Origin: Saccharothrix sp. S26
Lineage (GTDB): Bacteria; Actinomycetota; Actinomycetes; Mycobacteriales; Pseudonocardiaceae
DNA length: 64,000 nucleotides
Direction of reading: 5' to 3'
Assembly: GCF_021390395.1 (NCBI RefSeq)
Contig: NZ_JAJUWT010000009.1
Span: 266,601-330,600, forward strand
Below, piece after piece: positions 61,333-64,000 of this stretch (positions within the stretch are counted from its first letter, which is position 1; the number at the start of each line of letters is the position of its first letter). The notes under the pieces were generated by a model, which did no database searches, was not told where the DNA came from, and saw nothing but the letters and a program-made list of their open reading frames with translations. The position numbers and the translations under genes were made by a program.

Positions 61333-62546
61333 CCGCCCCCGCCCGGGTCCGGCCGGGACCGATGTCGGTGCCCTACCTCACCTTCGTGTCCGCGACCGGC
61401 CTCTCGTCCCTGGGTGACGCGGCGTGGATGTTGGCGCTCACCACCACCCTGATAGGGGTGTCCAGCGCGACCACCGCGGGGCTGTTGGTGGCGTTGGCCG
61501 GGGTGCCGCGGGTCATCGCGTTGCTCGGCGGTGGGGTCGCGGCCGACCGGTACGGGCCCGTGCGGGTCATGGTGTGGACCGATCTGCTGCGGTGCGCGGT
61601 CATGGTCGTGGCGGCCGGTGTGGTGCTCGCGGTGCGGCCGACGGCCGTCGTGCTGGCGGTGGTGGCGGCGGCGTTGACCGTGCTCGGGGCGTTCTTCGTG
61701 CCCGCTTCGGGTGCGTTGCGGCCGTTGCTGCTGCCCGACGAGCACCTGGTGCGCGGCAACGCGCTGTACCTCATCGGGCTACGCACGGGTCAGGCCGCCG
61801 GTGGTCCCGTCGGCGCGGCCCTGCTGGGCCTGGGCGGGGTGGCGGCGGTGGCGGCGGCCAACGCGGCGAGCTTCCTGGTGTCCGCGGCGGCCGTGGCGCG
61901 CAGTCGGCCGGAAGGGCCGGTGCCCGCACGCGACCGCGTCGCCATCCGCACCCGGATCGTCGAAGGGCTGCGGCACGTGGCCGGCGACCCCGCCCTGCGC
62001 ACGCTGGTGCTGGTGGTCGGCCTGGTGGAGCTGGCGGCGGCGGGACCGGTGAACATCGGGCTCGTGCTGCTGGCGCACTCCATCGGCGCGGGCGACACGG
62101 GCGCGGGCCTGCTGCTGACCGCGTTCACGGTCGGCGCGACGCTCGCGTTCCTGCTCACCCTCGTCCGCCCGGTGGGCCGCCGCGCCTCGACCGTGCTGGT
62201 GCTGGGCGTGTGCGGACAGGCCGTGGTGCTGGGCGCGCTGGGCGTGCTGGACACCCTGCCCGCGCTGCTCGGCGGCTACGGCGTGCTCGGCCTGCTCACC
62301 GCGCTGTCCGGGGTCGTGCTGACCTCGCTGATCCAACGCCGCACACCGACGCCGGTGCGCGGCCGGGTCATGTCGATCATGTCGCTGGTGGTGTTCGGCG
62401 CGCCCCTGCTGGGCAACGCCGTCATCGGCGCGTCGATCGACCTGTTCGGCCTCACCACCACGATGGCGTTGCACGCGCTGTCGGCGCTCGTGGCCGTAGG
62501 CGTGTACGCGTCCTCACCCGTCCTGAGGGGAGCCCGCCTTGACTGA
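61329..62546 (+). CDS. MFS exporter
   Basis: The product has 405 residues; ATG overlaps the previous stop. About twelve transmembrane helices. Helix 1 begins PYLTFVSATGLSSLGDAAW, and the loop after helix 2 has the MFS motif GGGVAADRYGPVRVMVWTDLLR. It lies inside the operon and probably exports the product or an intermediate, and so could give self-resistance. Substrate is not deducible. Confidence 0.88.
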   Translation: MTAPARVRPGPMSVPYLTFVSATGLSSLGDAAWMLALTTTLIGVSSATTAGLLVALAGVPRVIALLGGGVAADRYGPVRVMVWTDLLRCAVMVVAAGVVLAVRPTAVVLAVVAAALTVLGAFFVPASGALRPLLLPDEHLVRGNALYLIGLRTGQAAGGPVGAALLGLGGVAAVAAANAASFLVSAAAVARSRPEGPVPARDRVAIRTRIVEGLRHVAGDPALRTLVLVVGLVELAAAGPVNIGLVLLAHSIGAGDTGAGLLLTAFTVGATLAFLLTLVRPVGRRASTVLVLGVCGQAVVLGALGVLDTLPALLGGYGVLGLLTALSGVVLTSLIQRRTPTPVRGRVMSIMSLVVFGAPLLGNAVIGASIDLFGLTTTMALHALSALVAVGVYASSPVLRGARLD

Positions 62547-63945
62547 GACGACCGCGGCGCAGTGGCCGTCGCTGAACGACCTGCGCTCCCGCCTGGCGGA
62601 CGGCGCGCTGACCGCGACCGGCCTGCTGTCGGCGTGCCTGGACCGGATCGCCGAGGTCGACCCGCTCGTGCGGGCGGTCCTGGCGCTCGACCCGACGGCC
62701 CGCGGCCAGGCCCGCGAGAGCGACTCGCGGATCGCCGCCGGCCGGGCCCGCCCGCTGGAGGGCGTGCCGGTGCTGGTGAAGGACAACATCGACACGGCGG
62801 GCCTGGCGAGCACCGCCGGGTCGCGGCTGCTCGCCGGCACACCACCCCGCGCGGACGCCGACGTGGTGCTCCGGCTGCGCCGGGCCGGTGCGGTGGTGGT
62901 CGGCAAGACTAACCTCTCGGAGTGGGGCAACTTCCGCTCCACCAGCGGCGTCGAGGGCTGGTCGGCCGTCGGCGGGCAGACCCGCAACCCGCACGTGCTC
63001 GACCACAGCCCCGGCGGGTCGTCGTCCGGTTCGGCGGTGGCGGTCGCGACCGGCATGACGCCGTTGGCGCTGGGCACGGAGACCGACGGCTCGATCGTCG
63101 TCCCCGCCGCGCTCAACGGCGTGGTCGGCGTGAAACCGGCCCTGGGCCTGCTGCCCGGACGCGGGATCGTGCCCGTGTCACGGGTGCAGGACACCGCGGG
63201 CGTGCTCGCGCCGAGCGTCGCCGACGCGGCCGCGTGCCTGGCCGCGTTGACCGGCCGACCGACGGCACCCGCCATTCCCGCGCACGGGCTGAGGATCGGC
63301 CTGTGGCGCGGCAGGAAGATGAACGACGCCGTCCTGTCCGAAGTGGACCGGGTGGCCGAACGGCTGCGCGCCGCGGGTGTCGTCGTGGTGCCGGTCGAAC
63401 TGCCCTGGGACGCGCCGCCGCTGATCGCCGGGATGGACGCGCTGCTCGCGGAGTTCCGGCTCGGGCTCGACGGCTACCTGGCGGCGCGCGGTGGTCCGGT
63501 GACCTCGCTCGCCGACGTGCTGGCGGGCAACCGGTCCGACCCGGTCGAGCTGAGCCGGTTCGGCCAGGACCTGCTGGAACGCGCCACCGAGGTCACCGCC
63601 GAGCAGCTCGCCGAGGCGTCCGCCAACCGCGCACGAGCGCGGTGGTGGGCCCGTGACGCGATCGGCGCGCTGCTCGCCGAGCACGCGCTGGCCGGGATCG
63701 TCGCACCGACCAGCGAACCGGCGTGGCGGCTCTCGTCCGACGGCGACCCGCTGGCCCGCAACACCTCCACCATCCCGGCGATGGCGGGCGTGCCGAACGT
63801 GACCGTGCCGACGGGCTCGCTCGGCCGGCTGCCGCTCGGGACGTCGGTGTTCGGGCCGCGCGACACGTTCGAGGCGCTGGCGCTCGCGGCGACCGTGGAG
63901 GAGGTCTGCGGGGACCGGCGGGCACCAGGCTTCCTGGAGTCGTAA
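62539..63945 (+). CDS. Amidase-signature family hydrolase
   Basis: The product has 468 residues; TTG 62539 follows GGGGAG and overlaps the MFS gene by 8 nt. The amidase-signature domain has Lys81 in VLVKDNID, the cis-Ser loop PGGSSSGSA (158-166) and nucleophile Ser185 in TETDGSIVVPAALNG, with a single Gly where the family often has GGS. It hydrolyses or transfers an amide. In this operon it might remove a protecting amide after export or process the amide made by the AsnA-like enzyme; whether it acts as GatA-like partner is unlikely, since no GatB/C genes are present. Confidence 0.88.
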   Translation: MTETTAAQWPSLNDLRSRLADGALTATGLLSACLDRIAEVDPLVRAVLALDPTARGQARESDSRIAAGRARPLEGVPVLVKDNIDTAGLASTAGSRLLAGTPPRADADVVLRLRRAGAVVVGKTNLSEWGNFRSTSGVEGWSAVGGQTRNPHVLDHSPGGSSSGSAVAVATGMTPLALGTETDGSIVVPAALNGVVGVKPALGLLPGRGIVPVSRVQDTAGVLAPSVADAAACLAALTGRPTAPAIPAHGLRIGLWRGRKMNDAVLSEVDRVAERLRAAGVVVVPVELPWDAPPLIAGMDALLAEFRLGLDGYLAARGGPVTSLADVLAGNRSDPVELSRFGQDLLERATEVTAEQLAEASANRARARWWARDAIGALLAEHALAGIVAPTSEPAWRLSSDGDPLARNTSTIPAMAGVPNVTVPTGSLGRLPLGTSVFGPRDTFEALALAATVEEVCGDRRAPGFLES

Positions 63946-63965
63946 GACACGAGTCCCGTGACGGG

Positions 63966-64000
63966 GTCGGTGGGAACGGCGAGGTGCCGTTCCCACCGAC
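63966..64000 (+). terminator. Strong terminator of mutase operon
   Basis: GTCGGTGGGAACGGC (63966-63980) pairs perfectly with GCCGTTCCCACCGAC (63986-64000) around GAGGT, 20 nt past the amidase stop. It marks the operon end. The stem reaches the window edge, so a longer stem is possible. Confidence 0.85.

Noticed and set aside
62539..63945. GatA subunit of an amidotransferase
   Set aside because: No GatB or GatC genes are near, and the context is a small-molecule operon with an exporter.

Overview
The window reads as chromosome of a high-GC actinobacterium, most likely a Pseudonocardiaceae-type filamentous genus (Saccharothrix/Actinosynnema/Lentzea-like). This is inferred from the very strong G/C third-position bias, frequent GTG and occasional TTG starts, 4-nt ATGA/GTGA gene overlaps, and the mix of SARP/AfsR regulators, CBM2-bearing secreted enzymes and RiPP genes. 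I see no rRNA, tRNA, insertion sequence, prophage or CRISPR array.

Layout. 1-7.8 kb: end of a PadR regulator with its membrane partner, a DUF2332 protein, a giant NACHT STAND ATPase with a HEAT-like repeat tail, and a small acidic protein. 8-11 kb: a secreted TAP-type hydrolase and a CBM35-pectate lyase. 11.1-15.3 kb: a compact cassette that looks like an uncharacterised peptide system, made of a 33-residue Cys-X-Cys micropeptide (missed by ordinary ORF calling), an M50-type membrane metalloprotease with a PqqD-like N-terminus, a TPR protein with a degenerate ATPase domain, and a divergent XRE regulator. 15.4-20.2 kb: a vanadium-haloperoxidase/PAP2-like enzyme, an eroded coding remnant, a catalytically degenerate SDR, a stand-alone LanB C-terminal-type protein and a flavin reductase. 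20.5-36.6 kb: carbohydrate use, with two CBM2 esterases, a second haloperoxidase-like protein, a BNR beta-propeller, and an operon of alpha-galactosidase, two ABC permeases, a lipoprotein binding protein and a clan GH-A glycosidase. That operon is controlled by a divergent LacI regulator with two clear operators. 36.7-41.2 kb: membrane proteins, an NYN ribonuclease-like protein, a decayed GH5-CBM2 gene and a ROK regulator.

41.1-51.8 kb is a complete thiopeptide (pyritide) cluster of lactazole-like architecture: SARP regulator, 55-aa precursor, glutamylating dehydratase, pyridine synthase, RRE/E1-like partner, YcaO cyclodehydratase, an extra nitroreductase-like protein, and an eliminase-dehydrogenase fusion. 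The six modification genes after the precursor are joined by overlaps. 52-55.5 kb carries a SnoaL-like protein and an AfsR-type regulator. A secreted peptide with five tandem nine-residue repeats follows.

56-64 kb is an operon that I cannot match to a named pathway: regulator, coenzyme-B12 glutamate mutase (both subunits), an AsnA/AsnRS-like ligase without an anticodon-binding domain, a GltB-type FMN protein, an MFS exporter and an amidase, closed by a strong terminator. I infer a small-molecule pathway starting from 3-methylaspartate.

A direct repeat of the form nATAMCG-N4-nATAMCG (11-bp period, typical SARP box geometry) occurs upstream of the thiopeptide precursor, of the SnoaL gene and of the mutase-locus regulator. 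It suggests the last three loci share one regulon.
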